NCBI GenBank assembly: GCA_945871415.1
Contig: CAMBWG010000069.1
Location: forward strand, 1 to 9,153
DNA length: 9,153 nucleotides
Direction: 5' to 3'
Origin: an uncultured Desulfovibrio sp.
Lineage (GTDB): Bacteria > Desulfobacterota > Desulfovibrionia > Desulfovibrionales > Desulfovibrionaceae
This document shows positions 1 through 6,258 of this stretch, piece by piece; the first letter of the stretch is position 1; each line of letters starts with the position of its first letter. The notes below the pieces were generated by a model, which saw nothing but the letters and a program-made list of their open reading frames with translations, ran no database searches and was not told the origin of the DNA. The position numbers and the translations under genes were made by a program.

Positions 1-335
1 CCGGCATCGCCGGTATCGTGCTGACCATCGGTATGGCCGTGGACGCCAACGTGCTCATCTTCGAGCGTATCCGCGAGGAGATTCATCACGGGCTGACGCC
101 GCTGGCCGCCGTCAAGGCCGGTTTCGAGCGGGCCACCATCTCCATCACGGACTCGAACCTGACGACCATCATCGCCACCATCATTCTTTATCAGTTCGGC
201 ACGGGTCCCATCCGCGGTTTTGCCGTTACGCTTTCGCTGGGCATCATCGCGTCCATGTTCACGGCGATTTTTGTTTCCCGCGCCATTTTTGAAGAATGGG
301 CGCGCAAGTGCGGCCCCAAGGGCATCAGCATCTAG
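1..335 (+). CDS. secD: Protein translocase subunit SecD, C-terminal end (5' truncated by window)
   Basis: About 110 C-terminal residues are visible, read in the frame starting at base 3 and ending at TAG 333-335. The stretch [17 protein letters not shown] is the signature of the SecD transmembrane half, and the following [26 protein letters not shown] and the hydrophobic tail correspond to its last membrane helices. SecD is an inner-membrane partner of SecYEG that, with SecF, uses the proton gradient to help pull preproteins across the membrane on the periplasmic side. The upstream periplasmic domains lie outside the window. secF starts 17 nt after the stop, so the two are almost certainly co-transcribed and probably translationally linked. 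Nothing in the visible part looks degenerate. Confidence 0.97.
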   Translation, partial: GIAGIVLTIGMAVDANVLIFERIREEIHHGLTPLAAVKAGFERATISITDSNLTTIIATIILYQFGTGPIRGFAVTLSLGIIASMFTAIFVSRAIFEEWARKCGPKGISI

Positions 336-352
336 GGCCGACGGGGGATCTC

Positions 353-1453
353 ATGGGATTTGCATTCTTCAAGCACGATACCAGGTTTGATTTCATCGGC
401 AAGCGCCGCTTCTTCTATGCGCTCGCCGTGCTGCTCTGCCTCGTGGGGCTGGGTAACATTCTGTTCGGCAGCGGCCTGAAAATGGGCATCGACTTTGCCG
501 GCGGCGTCATCATGCAGGTGGAATTCCAGAAGCCCGTCGCTGACGAAGCCCTGAAAAGCGCCATGTCCGCGACCGGCCTCCCCGGCGTATCCACCCAGCG
601 TTACGGCAACGACGGGCGGGACTACCTTCTGCGCTGCTCGCTGCCCGAAAATGTCACTACCGCGGAATTGCGTACCAATGCCGAGAGCGCGCTGCTCAAG
701 GCCTTTCCCGATAATCCGGCCCAGTTCCAGCGGCTGGAGGTGGTGGGTCCCAAGGTCGGTTCCGACCTGACCAACAAGGCCCTTGCCGCTCTCTATTATG
801 CCATCCTGCTGATTGCGGTCTATATTTCTGGGCGCTTTGAACAGCGCTGGATGGCCGGCGCCATCATGGCCGCCGCGCTCTGGGGCGGCATGTATCTGCT
901 TGGTCTGACCGGCCTCAGCATGGGCTGGCTGGTGCTGTTCGCGCTTGCCATCACCGTGGTCATCTGCTTTGTGCTGAAGCTCAACTTCGCGCTCGGCGCC
1001 GTGGTCGGCCTCATGCACGACGTATTCATCACCATCGGCCTGCTTTCGCTGCTGGGGGTGGAAATCGACCTTAACGTGGTTGCTGCCCTGCTGACGCTCG
1101 TGGGCTATTCGCTCAACGACACCATCATCGTCTACGACCGCCTGCGCGAAAACCTGCGTGCCGCGCCCTCCCTGCCGCTGGATGCGCTCATCAACCGCAG
1201 CGTCAACCAGACCCTGTCGCGTACGGTGCTGACGTCCGGCACGACCTTCCTGGCGACGCTGGCGCTCTTCCTTCTCGGCGGCGGCGTGATTCATGACTTT
1301 GCCCTGACCATGCTTATCGGCGTTGTTGTCGGTACGGAATCCTCCATCTATGTGTCGTCGGCCATTCTGCTGGCGCTGGGGGATACCGAGTTCTATGTGG
1401 GACAGCAGCAGCGTCAGGTCTACGAAAAGCCCGGCGAGCACGGCATCGTGTAG
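353..1453 (+). CDS. secF: Protein translocase subunit SecF with an extra hydrophobic insertion
   Basis: A 366-residue inner-membrane protein. I chose ATG 353 because it follows the purine run GGGGGA (343-348), lies just after the secD stop and gives the normal SecF N-terminus; the frame stays open upstream to 296, but that would overlap secD. Visible family marks are the first membrane helix (about residues 18-38), the GIDFAGG motif (45-51), the short periplasmic domain, VGPKVG before the second helix, RFE at 161-163, HDV at 222-224 and the GYSLNDTIIVYDRLREN signature near residue 262. SecF works with SecD in proton-driven export through SecYEG. Typical SecF proteins are about 300-320 residues; here roughly 46 additional hydrophobic residues separate RFE from HDV, where the family normally has about a dozen. 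That could add two membrane helices. The gene is followed by a strong terminator, so it ends the secD-secF unit. Confidence 0.97.
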   Translation: MGFAFFKHDTRFDFIGKRRFFYALAVLLCLVGLGNILFGSGLKMGIDFAGGVIMQVEFQKPVADEALKSAMSATGLPGVSTQRYGNDGRDYLLRCSLPENVTTAELRTNAESALLKAFPDNPAQFQRLEVVGPKVGSDLTNKALAALYYAILLIAVYISGRFEQRWMAGAIMAAALWGGMYLLGLTGLSMGWLVLFALAITVVICFVLKLNFALGAVVGLMHDVFITIGLLSLLGVEIDLNVVAALLTLVGYSLNDTIIVYDRLRENLRAAPSLPLDALINRSVNQTLSRTVLTSGTTFLATLALFLLGGGVIHDFALTMLIGVVVGTESSIYVSSAILLALGDTEFYVGQQQRQVYEKPGEHGIV

Positions 1454-1478
1454 TCACCGGTCCGTTTTGCATACACAG

Positions 1479-1517
1479 GGCGGCGGCATGTTTCGGCATG
1501 CCGCCGCCTTTCTGTTT
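1479..1517 (+). terminator. Rho-independent terminator after secF
   Basis: A perfect 12-bp stem, GGCGGCGGCATG (1479-1490) against CATGCCGCCGCC (1497-1508), closes a six-base loop and is followed by TTTCTGTTT. It sits 25 nt after the secF stop, so it ends the secDF transcript and separates it from the chaperone genes. Confidence 0.9.
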
Positions 1518-1572
1518 CCAGCGGCCGGGCATCCTGAAAGGGACGACGAACGCCGCGTGCCGCATGCGTTGC

Positions 1573-1622
1573 AAAAAATTTTTCGAGAAGCTGATTGACG
1601 GCGCGAAGGCGGGCATTACTCT
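1573..1622 (+). promoter_or_regulatory. Candidate promoter of the cbpA-cbpM unit with upstream A/T tract
   Basis: A -35-like TTGACG (1595-1600, five of six matches to TTGACA) is followed after 16 bp by TACTCT (1617-1622, only three of six matches to TATAAT). An A6T5 tract (1573-1583) lies 11 bp upstream of the -35 box, in a suitable place for an UP element or intrinsically bent DNA. I do not see a convincing sigma-32 box, a CIRCE element or an HspR (HAIR) repeat here. The weak -10 makes this a tentative call; start of transcription would be near 1629. Confidence 0.4.
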
Positions 1623-1628
1623 ACAAGG

Positions 1629-1753
1629 GTGGTCGGATCTCCCGCGCCGGCGGGAGCGTCGGATCGACTCGGGTACACAACGGGACATGCCCGCCGTAAT
1701 CCCGGCCCGCAGGGGTCGCGGATGCTGCCGGGTGTTTCCTGATGGAGGGGCAT
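1629..1753 (+). promoter_or_regulatory. Structured 5' leader of cbpA, possible RNA thermometer
   Basis: No credible gene lies between secF and cbpA (1454-1753); after the terminator and promoter, this stretch holds three hairpins. First, 1639-1656: a 7-bp stem, CTCCCGC against GCGGGAG, with a GCCG loop. Second, 1701-1732: CCCGGC plus CCGC against GCGG and GCCGGG, a 10-bp stem with a five-base bulge (1722-1726). Third, 1735-1748: TTTCC pairs with the Shine-Dalgarno GGAGG (1744-1748) through a TGAT loop, with two G-U wobbles in RNA. A leader of successive hairpins ending in a weak one that masks the SD is the layout of known heat-shock RNA thermometers (ROSE, fourU). The structure is seen on paper; the function is inference. 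Confidence 0.4.
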
Positions 1754-2689
1754 ATGGCTGTTTCCTATAAGGACTATTACAAAATCCTTGGCGTGGAGCG
1801 TTCGGCTACAGCCGACGACATTTCCAGAGCCTACAAGAAGCTGGCGCGCAAGTACCATCCGGACTTGAACCCCGGCGACAAGCAGGCTGAGGAAAAGTTC
1901 AAGGAAATCAACGAAGCGCATGAAGTGCTGAAAGACCCTGAAAAGCGTCGCGCCTATGATACGCTGGGGCCGAACTGGCAGCATGGCCAGCAGTTCCAGG
2001 GAGCGCCGGGCTTCGAGAACATGCATTTTTCCTTCAACGGACAGGACATGAACGGCGCCGATTTTTCGGAGTTCTTCCAGTCGTTGTTCGGCGGCGCGGG
2101 GCGTCGTGGCGGCGGGAGTCCGTTCGGGCCTGATCCCTTCGGCGGCTTTTCTTCCCGGCAGCGGCGGGGGCGCGATGTGGAAGCCGAACTTCCGCTGACG
2201 CTGGAAGACGTCGTCAGCGGCGGCAAACGCAGCGTGTCCGTGCAGATGTCGAGCGGCCCCAAAACATTGAGCGTCAACGTGCCCGCCGGTATCCGCGAAG
2301 GTGCCAAGCTGCGTCTGTCCGGGCAGGGCGAATCCGTTCCCGGCGGGGCTCCCGGCGATCTCTTCCTGCGGGTGCGCTATCTGCCGCACGGTTCCTTCAA
2401 GGTGGACGGCGACAATATCCAGTGCGATGTGCTGCTGAGCCCGTGGGAGGCCGCGCTGGGCTGCAAGGCTCCCGTGCCGACGCTGGAAGGCGAGGTTGAG
2501 CTGAATATTCCCGCCGGTTCCGGTTCCGGGCGCAAGTTCCGTCTGCGGGGCAAGGGGCTGGGGCGGCCGGGCGCGCGCGGCGATTTGCTGGCGCGTGTCA
2601 TGATTCGTGTTCCGGCTCAGCCGAGCGACGAAGAGCGGCAGCTCTGGGAGGCCCTGGCGGCAAAGTCCTCTTTCAATCCGCGCGGGTAG
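1754..2689 (+). CDS. cbpA: CbpA-type DnaJ co-chaperone (class B J-protein)
   Basis: A 311-residue cytoplasmic J-protein. ATG 1754 is chosen because GGAGG (1744-1748) lies 5 nt upstream and it gives the usual MAVSYKDYYKILGV start; an ATG at 1742 lies before the SD and has no site of its own. The J-domain fills about residues 1-70 with the invariant HPD at 35-37, which stimulates DnaK ATPase. A Gly/Phe-rich linker follows (about 85-125), then two beta-rich C-terminal client-binding domains (DVEAELPLTLEDVVSGG onward). There are no CxxCxGxG repeats, so this is a CbpA/DnaJ-class-B protein and not canonical DnaJ. Its role is to hand unfolded or aggregated proteins to DnaK, which is encoded elsewhere. 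cbpM lies 141 nt downstream and encodes its likely partner, and clpB follows. In annotations it may appear as dnaJ or 'DnaJ C-terminal domain protein'; general function is certain, the exact symbol less so. Confidence 0.93.
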   Translation: MAVSYKDYYKILGVERSATADDISRAYKKLARKYHPDLNPGDKQAEEKFKEINEAHEVLKDPEKRRAYDTLGPNWQHGQQFQGAPGFENMHFSFNGQDMNGADFSEFFQSLFGGAGRRGGGSPFGPDPFGGFSSRQRRGRDVEAELPLTLEDVVSGGKRSVSVQMSSGPKTLSVNVPAGIREGAKLRLSGQGESVPGGAPGDLFLRVRYLPHGSFKVDGDNIQCDVLLSPWEAALGCKAPVPTLEGEVELNIPAGSGSGRKFRLRGKGLGRPGARGDLLARVMIRVPAQPSDEERQLWEALAAKSSFNPRG

Positions 2690-2800
2690 GCGGGCGCCGG
2701 TCATGCCGGAAGCCGTCGGACCTGCGGCATCGCGGGGCGGCAGAGACTTTCCATGCCTGATACGTGCCGCCGCCGCGATTCCTGTCGTGGAGAGCACGGG

Positions 2801-2827
2801 CGCATCCTTGCGGTGCGGAGGTTGCAT
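2801..2827 (+). promoter_or_regulatory. Imperfect hairpin masking the cbpM ribosome binding site
   Basis: CCTTGC (2806-2811) can pair with GC-GGAGG (2815-2821) across a GGT loop, leaving G2817 bulged and using one G-U wobble. After a T-T mismatch (2805/2822) the stem continues as GCA (2802-2804) with TGC (2823-2825). The Shine-Dalgarno GGAGG (2817-2821) is thus largely paired. A UUGC stretch opposite the SD plus a bulged G and a mismatch are features associated with ROSE-type RNA thermometers. The rest of the cbpA-cbpM gap (2690-2800) shows nothing I can name. Confidence 0.4.
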
Positions 2828-2830
2828 CAT

Positions 2831-3145
2831 ATGAGTATGATCAAGAAAATAACAGCGTTGCCGACGCGCTCCTCTGCGTTGGCGTGGGCGGAATTCATAG
2901 ACTTGACGGGTATTGCGCCCGACAGACTGCGGGAGCTGGTCTCGCTGGGCTGGATTGATGTCGGCGGTACGGAGCCGGAACGCTGCGTGTTCCGGGATGC
3001 GGATATTTATCGCGTCCGCAAGCTGGAGCGTATCTGCTGCGACTTTGAACTTCCGGTTGTGGGCGGCACCATCATCGTGGATCTGCTGGAGCGCATTGAC
3101 GCGCTGGAACGGCAGGTGCGCGCCCTGCAGGGTTTTGAAGAATAA
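2831..3145 (+). CDS. cbpM: Chaperone modulatory protein CbpM (MerR-like)
   Basis: A 104-residue protein. ATG 2831 has GGAGG (2817-2821) 9 nt upstream; the frame is open upstream but without a site or family resemblance. An N-terminal MerR-type helix-turn-helix-like segment (EFIDLTGIAPDRLRELVSLGWID, about residues 17-39) is followed by the FRDADIYRVRKLERICCDFEL helix and a C-terminal helix rich in Leu, Glu and Arg (IVDLLERIDALERQVRALQ) suited to coiled-coil pairing. In E. coli CbpM binds the J-domain of CbpA and blocks its action with DnaK; gene order here fits the same role. The MerR-like fold leaves open that it binds DNA and regulates this locus, in the manner of HspR, but I see no HAIR operator. 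A strong terminator follows 78 nt after the stop, so cbpA-cbpM forms one unit separate from clpB. Confidence 0.85.
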   Translation: MSMIKKITALPTRSSALAWAEFIDLTGIAPDRLRELVSLGWIDVGGTEPERCVFRDADIYRVRKLERICCDFELPVVGGTIIVDLLERIDALERQVRALQGFEE

Positions 3146-3223
3146 TCTCTCCTGCCCTGTTCGCAGGATGTCGGGGGAGGGAAACCCCTCAAGACAAAAC
3201 CTGATACGCCAGGATCCAGGGAC

Positions 3224-3263
3224 TCGCGGTATCGGAGCTTCTCCGATGCCGCGATATTTTTTT
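3224..3263 (+). terminator. Rho-independent terminator after cbpM
   Basis: A 14-bp stem (3224-3237 against 3241-3254, all paired, one T-G wobble) closes a tight CTT loop and is followed by TATTTTTTT (3255-3263). It lies between cbpM and clpB and should end most cbpA-cbpM transcripts, which implies that clpB has a promoter of its own or depends on readthrough. Confidence 0.92.
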
Positions 3264-3300
3264 GTGGAAATACTGTGGACAGACCTTTACAGACTGTGGA
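3263..3300 (+). repeat. Three TGTGGA direct repeats, helically phased
   Basis: TGTGGA occurs at 3263-3268, 3274-3279 and 3295-3300; the last two extend to CTGTGGA. Start-to-start distances are 11 and 21 bp, close to one and two turns of B-DNA, so all three copies face the same side of the helix. They lie directly between the cbpM terminator and clpB and overlap the candidate clpB promoter. This is the arrangement of a direct-repeat operator, but I do not recognise the motif as the site of a known regulator. Confidence 0.5.
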
Positions 3301-3313
3301 TGAAGCTTATTTC
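3286..3313 (+). promoter_or_regulatory. Candidate clpB promoter
   Basis: TTTACA (3286-3291, five of six matches to the -35 consensus) is followed after 16 bp by TATTTC (3308-3313, three of six matches to the -10). The spacer contains the third TGTGGA repeat. A start near 3320 would give a leader of about 57 nt. I looked for a sigma-32 promoter, CIRCE and HAIR elements and did not find convincing ones. The call rests mainly on the need for a promoter after the terminator. Confidence 0.35.
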
Positions 3314-3376
3314 TGAGACAGGCAAGAATTCGGATACGGAACTTGCAATGCAGATATGAGTCAGCGGAGGCTCTTT

Positions 3377-5977
3377 ATGGATATCAACAAATTTACAGAA
3401 AAAGCCCGCGAGGCCATTACCGAGGCGCAGAACATCGCCGTCGGCATGGGCCATCAGGAAACGGACGTGGAGCACCTTGCTCTTGCCCTTGTGCGGCAGG
3501 AGAAAGGTATTGTGCCCCGTATCCTTGAGCAGATGGGCGTGCAGACGCGTGCGCTGGGCGTGGCCATAGAGGAAAAGCTGCGTCGCCGTCCCTCGGTGTC
3601 CGGCGCGGGCGTCGATCCTCAGAAGATCATGATTACCAGCCGCCTGGCTGCCATTCTTGGCGAGGCCGAGAAGGAAGCTCGGCGGATGAAGGACGAATAC
3701 GTCAGCGTCGACCATCTTTTTGCCGCGCTGAGCGATGCGTCGCCGTCCACGCCTCTGGGCGAGGTTTTCAAGGAATACAAGATTACGCGCGCTTCCTTTA
3801 CCCAGACCATGGAAAGCATGCGCGGCGGCGCGCGGGTGACGAGCGCCACCCCCGAGGATACGTTCGAGGCTCTGAGCAAGTATGCCCGTGATCTGGTGGA
3901 AGCGGCGCGTCAGGGCAAAATGGACCCGGTTATTGGCCGTGACGCGGAAATCCGGCGCGTGGTGCGCATTCTGTCGCGGCGTACGAAGAACAACCCCGTC
4001 CTTATCGGCGAAGCCGGCGTGGGCAAGACGGCCATTGTGGAAGGTCTGGCCTTCCGTATCGTCAAGGGCGACGTGCCGGAAAGCCTGCGCGGGCATAAGC
4101 TGTTTGCGCTGGATATGGGCGCGCTGATTGCCGGAGCAAAGTACCGCGGTGAATTCGAGGAACGTCTGAAAGCCGTCCTCAATGAAGTGGAAAAGAGCGA
4201 AGGCAAGATTATCCTCTTCATCGACGAGCTGCATACCATCGTGGGCGCGGGCAAAACCGAAGGCTCCATGGATGCGGGCAATCTGCTCAAGCCCATGCTG
4301 GCGCGCGGCGAGCTGCATTGCATCGGCGCTACCACACTGGACGAATACCGCCAGTATATTGAAAAGGACCCGGCGCTGGAACGCCGTTTCCAGCCGGTGC
4401 TGGTGGAAGAACCGACCGTGGAGGATGCCATTTCCATCCTGCGCGGCCTGAAGGAACGCTTTGAGGTGCATCATGGCGTACGGATCAGCGACTCGGCCAT
4501 TGTCGAGGCCGTGACGCTGTCCCATCGCTATATTACGGACCGCCAGCTGCCGGACAAGGCCATTGACCTTATCGACGAGGCCGCGGCGCTGATCCGCACG
4601 GAAATTGATTCGCTGCCCGCGGAACTGGACGAAGTAAACCGCAAGGTCATGCAGCTGGAAATCGAGCGCGAAGCTCTGCGCCGTGAAACGGACGACGCCT
4701 CGCGCGAGCGGCTGGAACGTCTGGAAAATGAACTGGCCGAACTGCGTGTGCAGCAGGCCGGCATGCGCAGGCAGTGGGAGAGCGAAAAGGGCTCCATTGA
4801 CGAGGTGCGCGGCATCAAGGAACAGATCGAAAAGGTCAAGCTGGACATCGAGCAGGCGGAACGCGCCTATGACCTGAACCGTGCTGCCGAACTGAAATAC
4901 TCCACTCTGCTGGAGCTGCAGAAGAAGCTGGAGGCCTGCACGGGCGGGCAGACGCAGGGCGAAAAGCGCCTGCTGCGCGAAGAGGTCGGCCCTGACGATG
5001 TGGCCGAGATTGTGGCCAAGTGGACCGGCATTCCGGTAACGCGTCTGCTGGAATCCGAACGCGAAAAGCTCCTGCGCCTGGGCGATCAGCTGCATGAGCG
5101 GGTTGTGGGGCAGGACGAGGCCGTGAAGGCCGTGGCCGATGCCGTGCTGCGTGCCCGTGCCGGTTTGTCCGACCCGGCGCGGCCGACAGGCTCCTTCATC
5201 TTCCTTGGCCCCACGGGCGTGGGCAAGACGGAACTCTGCAAGGCGCTGGCCGAAGCGCTCTTTGATACCGAAGACAATATGGTCCGGCTTGATATGAGCG
5301 AGTACATGGAAAAGCATTCGGTATCGCGCCTGATCGGGGCGCCTCCGGGCTACATCGGCTATGACGAAGGCGGCCAGCTGACCGAGGCCGTGCGTCGCAA
5401 GCCCTATTCCGTGGTGCTTTTCGATGAAATTGAAAAGGCGCATCCCGATGTGTTCAACACCCTGCTGCAACTGCTGGACGACGGGCGTCTGACGGACAGC
5501 CAGGGCCGCACGGTGGATTTCCGCAACTGCATCGTCATTATGACGTCCAACATCGGCTCCACGCATCTGCTGGACGGCATCAGCGCCGACGGCAGCCTGC
5601 AGGATGGCGCGCGTGAGGCCGTCATGCAGGATCTGCGGGCCCACTTCCGGCCGGAGTTCCTCAACCGCGTGGATGAAACGGTTCTGTTCCTGCCGTTGCG
5701 GCGTGAACAGGTGGGCCGGATTGTGGATTTGCAGATTCAGCGTCTGCGGGAACGTCTGGCGGAACGCAAGATAACGCTGGAGCTCACTGACGCCGCCCGG
5801 AACTTTATTGCCGACGAGGCCTATGATCCGGTTTACGGCGCGCGTCCGCTCAAGCGCTATGTGCAGCATTATGTGGAAACGCCGCTGGCCCGGGAGCTGG
5901 TCGGCGGTCAGATCCGGGACGGTCAGGCTGTGACGCTTGACGTCAGAGATGATGCGCTGACCTTTACGGCAGCGTAA
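3377..5977 (+). CDS. clpB: ATP-dependent disaggregase ClpB (Hsp100)
   Basis: An 866-residue cytoplasmic AAA+ protein, the usual ClpB length. ATG 3377 follows GGAGG (3366-3370) by 6 nt and gives [14 protein letters not shown]; an in-frame ATG at 3356 lies before the SD and is rejected. The N-terminal Clp domain covers about residues 1-145. The first AAA module has Walker A GEAGVGKT (211-218) and Walker B ILFIDE ending in D283-E284. A long charged coiled coil (about 410-525, many Glu/Arg/Leu heptads) is the ClpB middle domain that docks DnaK and separates ClpB from ClpA/ClpC. The second module has Walker A GPTGVGKT (611-618) and Walker B VVLFDE (679-684), and the GAR sensor-2 motif (VYGARPLKR) is present near the C-terminus. 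The hexamer threads aggregated proteins through its pore and returns them for refolding with DnaK and a J-protein; the neighbouring cbpA-cbpM pair fits that job. No defects are seen. Confidence 0.98.
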   Translation: MDINKFTEKAREAITEAQNIAVGMGHQETDVEHLALALVRQEKGIVPRILEQMGVQTRALGVAIEEKLRRRPSVSGAGVDPQKIMITSRLAAILGEAEKEARRMKDEYVSVDHLFAALSDASPSTPLGEVFKEYKITRASFTQTMESMRGGARVTSATPEDTFEALSKYARDLVEAARQGKMDPVIGRDAEIRRVVRILSRRTKNNPVLIGEAGVGKTAIVEGLAFRIVKGDVPESLRGHKLFALDMGALIAGAKYRGEFEERLKAVLNEVEKSEGKIILFIDELHTIVGAGKTEGSMDAGNLLKPMLARGELHCIGATTLDEYRQYIEKDPALERRFQPVLVEEPTVEDAISILRGLKERFEVHHGVRISDSAIVEAVTLSHRYITDRQLPDKAIDLIDEAAALIRTEIDSLPAELDEVNRKVMQLEIEREALRRETDDASRERLERLENELAELRVQQAGMRRQWESEKGSIDEVRGIKEQIEKVKLDIEQAERAYDLNRAAELKYSTLLELQKKLEACTGGQTQGEKRLLREEVGPDDVAEIVAKWTGIPVTRLLESEREKLLRLGDQLHERVVGQDEAVKAVADAVLRARAGLSDPARPTGSFIFLGPTGVGKTELCKALAEALFDTEDNMVRLDMSEYMEKHSVSRLIGAPPGYIGYDEGGQLTEAVRRKPYSVVLFDEIEKAHPDVFNTLLQLLDDGRLTDSQGRTVDFRNCIVIMTSNIGSTHLLDGISADGSLQDGAREAVMQDLRAHFRPEFLNRVDETVLFLPLRREQVGRIVDLQIQRLRERLAERKITLELTDAARNFIADEAYDPVYGARPLKRYVQHYVETPLARELVGGQIRDGQAVTLDVRDDALTFTAA

Positions 5978-5985
5978 GAAAGACC

Positions 5986-6038
5986 GGGGGAAGGAAGAGT
6001 CCGCAGGGGCTTTCCCTTCCCCCTTTTATATCTTTTTC
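5986..6038 (+). terminator. Rho-independent terminator after clpB
   Basis: GGGGGAAGG (5986-5994) pairs with the arm ending at 6023 (CCTTCCCCC), the stem extending imperfectly inward, and is followed by TTTTATATCTTTTTC. It begins 9 nt after the clpB stop codon. Confidence 0.8.
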
Positions 6039-6039
6039 T

Positions 6040-6133
6040 GTTTGAAACGCTGTGCGTTTCAAACCATACGGCCTGTCGGCCGGGCGGCGCTGTGCCGCCG
6101 CCTCGCGTTTTGCCTTTTTCAATGGCAAAACGC
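6040..6133. repeat. Cluster of four consecutive inverted repeats
   Basis: Four perfect stems follow one another with almost no spacer. (a) 6040-6064: GTTTGAAACGC, loop TGT, GCGTTTCAAAC, 11 bp. (b) 6069-6082: CGGCC, loop TGTC, GGCCG. (c) about 6084-6100: GGCGGC, loop GCTGT, GCCGCC. (d) 6105-6133: GCGTTTTGCC, loop of nine, GGCAAAACGC, 10 bp. The loops of a, b and c all contain TGT. Stems a and d share the sequence GCGTTT/AAACGC, so their arms could also pair with each other and enclose b and c. The clpB terminator is already complete upstream, so this is more than a terminator. It may be a dispersed intergenic repeat (REP/BIME-like or MITE-like) or an RNA element; I recognise no named family. 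Confidence 0.75.
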
Positions 6134-6258
6134 TCTGTTTTTGTTCTCAGCTCTTGTCCCTGCATCTGTACTCGCGTAGGCTTGCGGCAGGACAGTTTCG
6201 GATTTTTTTGTTTCGAAGAACATCTCTGAACGTGAGCCCGAAAGCAAAGGAAAACGTG
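6134..6258 (+). promoter_or_regulatory. Upstream region of the alkylsulfatase gene
   Basis: A relatively T-rich stretch without a gene. An imperfect hairpin pairs TGTCC-TGC (6155-6163, one bulged C) with GCAGGACA (6187-6194), and seven T residues follow at 6202-6208, which might act as a weak terminator or attenuator. A poor promoter match, TTGTCC (6154-6159) and TAGGCT (6177-6182) with a 17-bp spacer, overlaps it. The sulfatase SD is AGGA at 6248-6251. None of these sites is strong enough to name a regulator. Confidence 0.25.

Noticed and set aside
1518..1753. Possible tRNA or 4.5S RNA gene in the secF-cbpA gap
   Set aside because: The GC-rich hairpins do not form a cloverleaf, no T-loop or CCA end is seen, and the conserved SRP RNA loop sequence is absent.
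3173..3200. Small hairpin GAGGG with CCCTC after cbpM as a terminator
   Set aside because: Only 5 bp and followed by an A-rich rather than a T-rich stretch; the 3224-3263 hairpin is the real terminator.
3809..3820. Internal ATG codons of clpB at residues 145 and 148, near the position where E. coli makes the short ClpB form
   Set aside because: There is no SD at a suitable distance (GGAAAG lies only 1 nt before the second ATG), so an internal start cannot be supported from sequence.
3287..5869. 860-codon open frame on the minus strand opposite clpB
   Set aside because: It is the antisense shadow of clpB, produced by GC-biased third positions. The translation is low-complexity, rich in His, Gln, Arg and Ala, with no recognisable domain and no ribosome binding site. 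The same applies to the long minus-strand frames at 332-1441, 1616-2830 and 6388-8211.
6052..6258. N-terminal extension of the sulfatase frame by 69 codons
   Set aside because: It would begin inside an inverted repeat and translate the hairpin cluster; ATG 6259 has an SD and starts a typical signal peptide.
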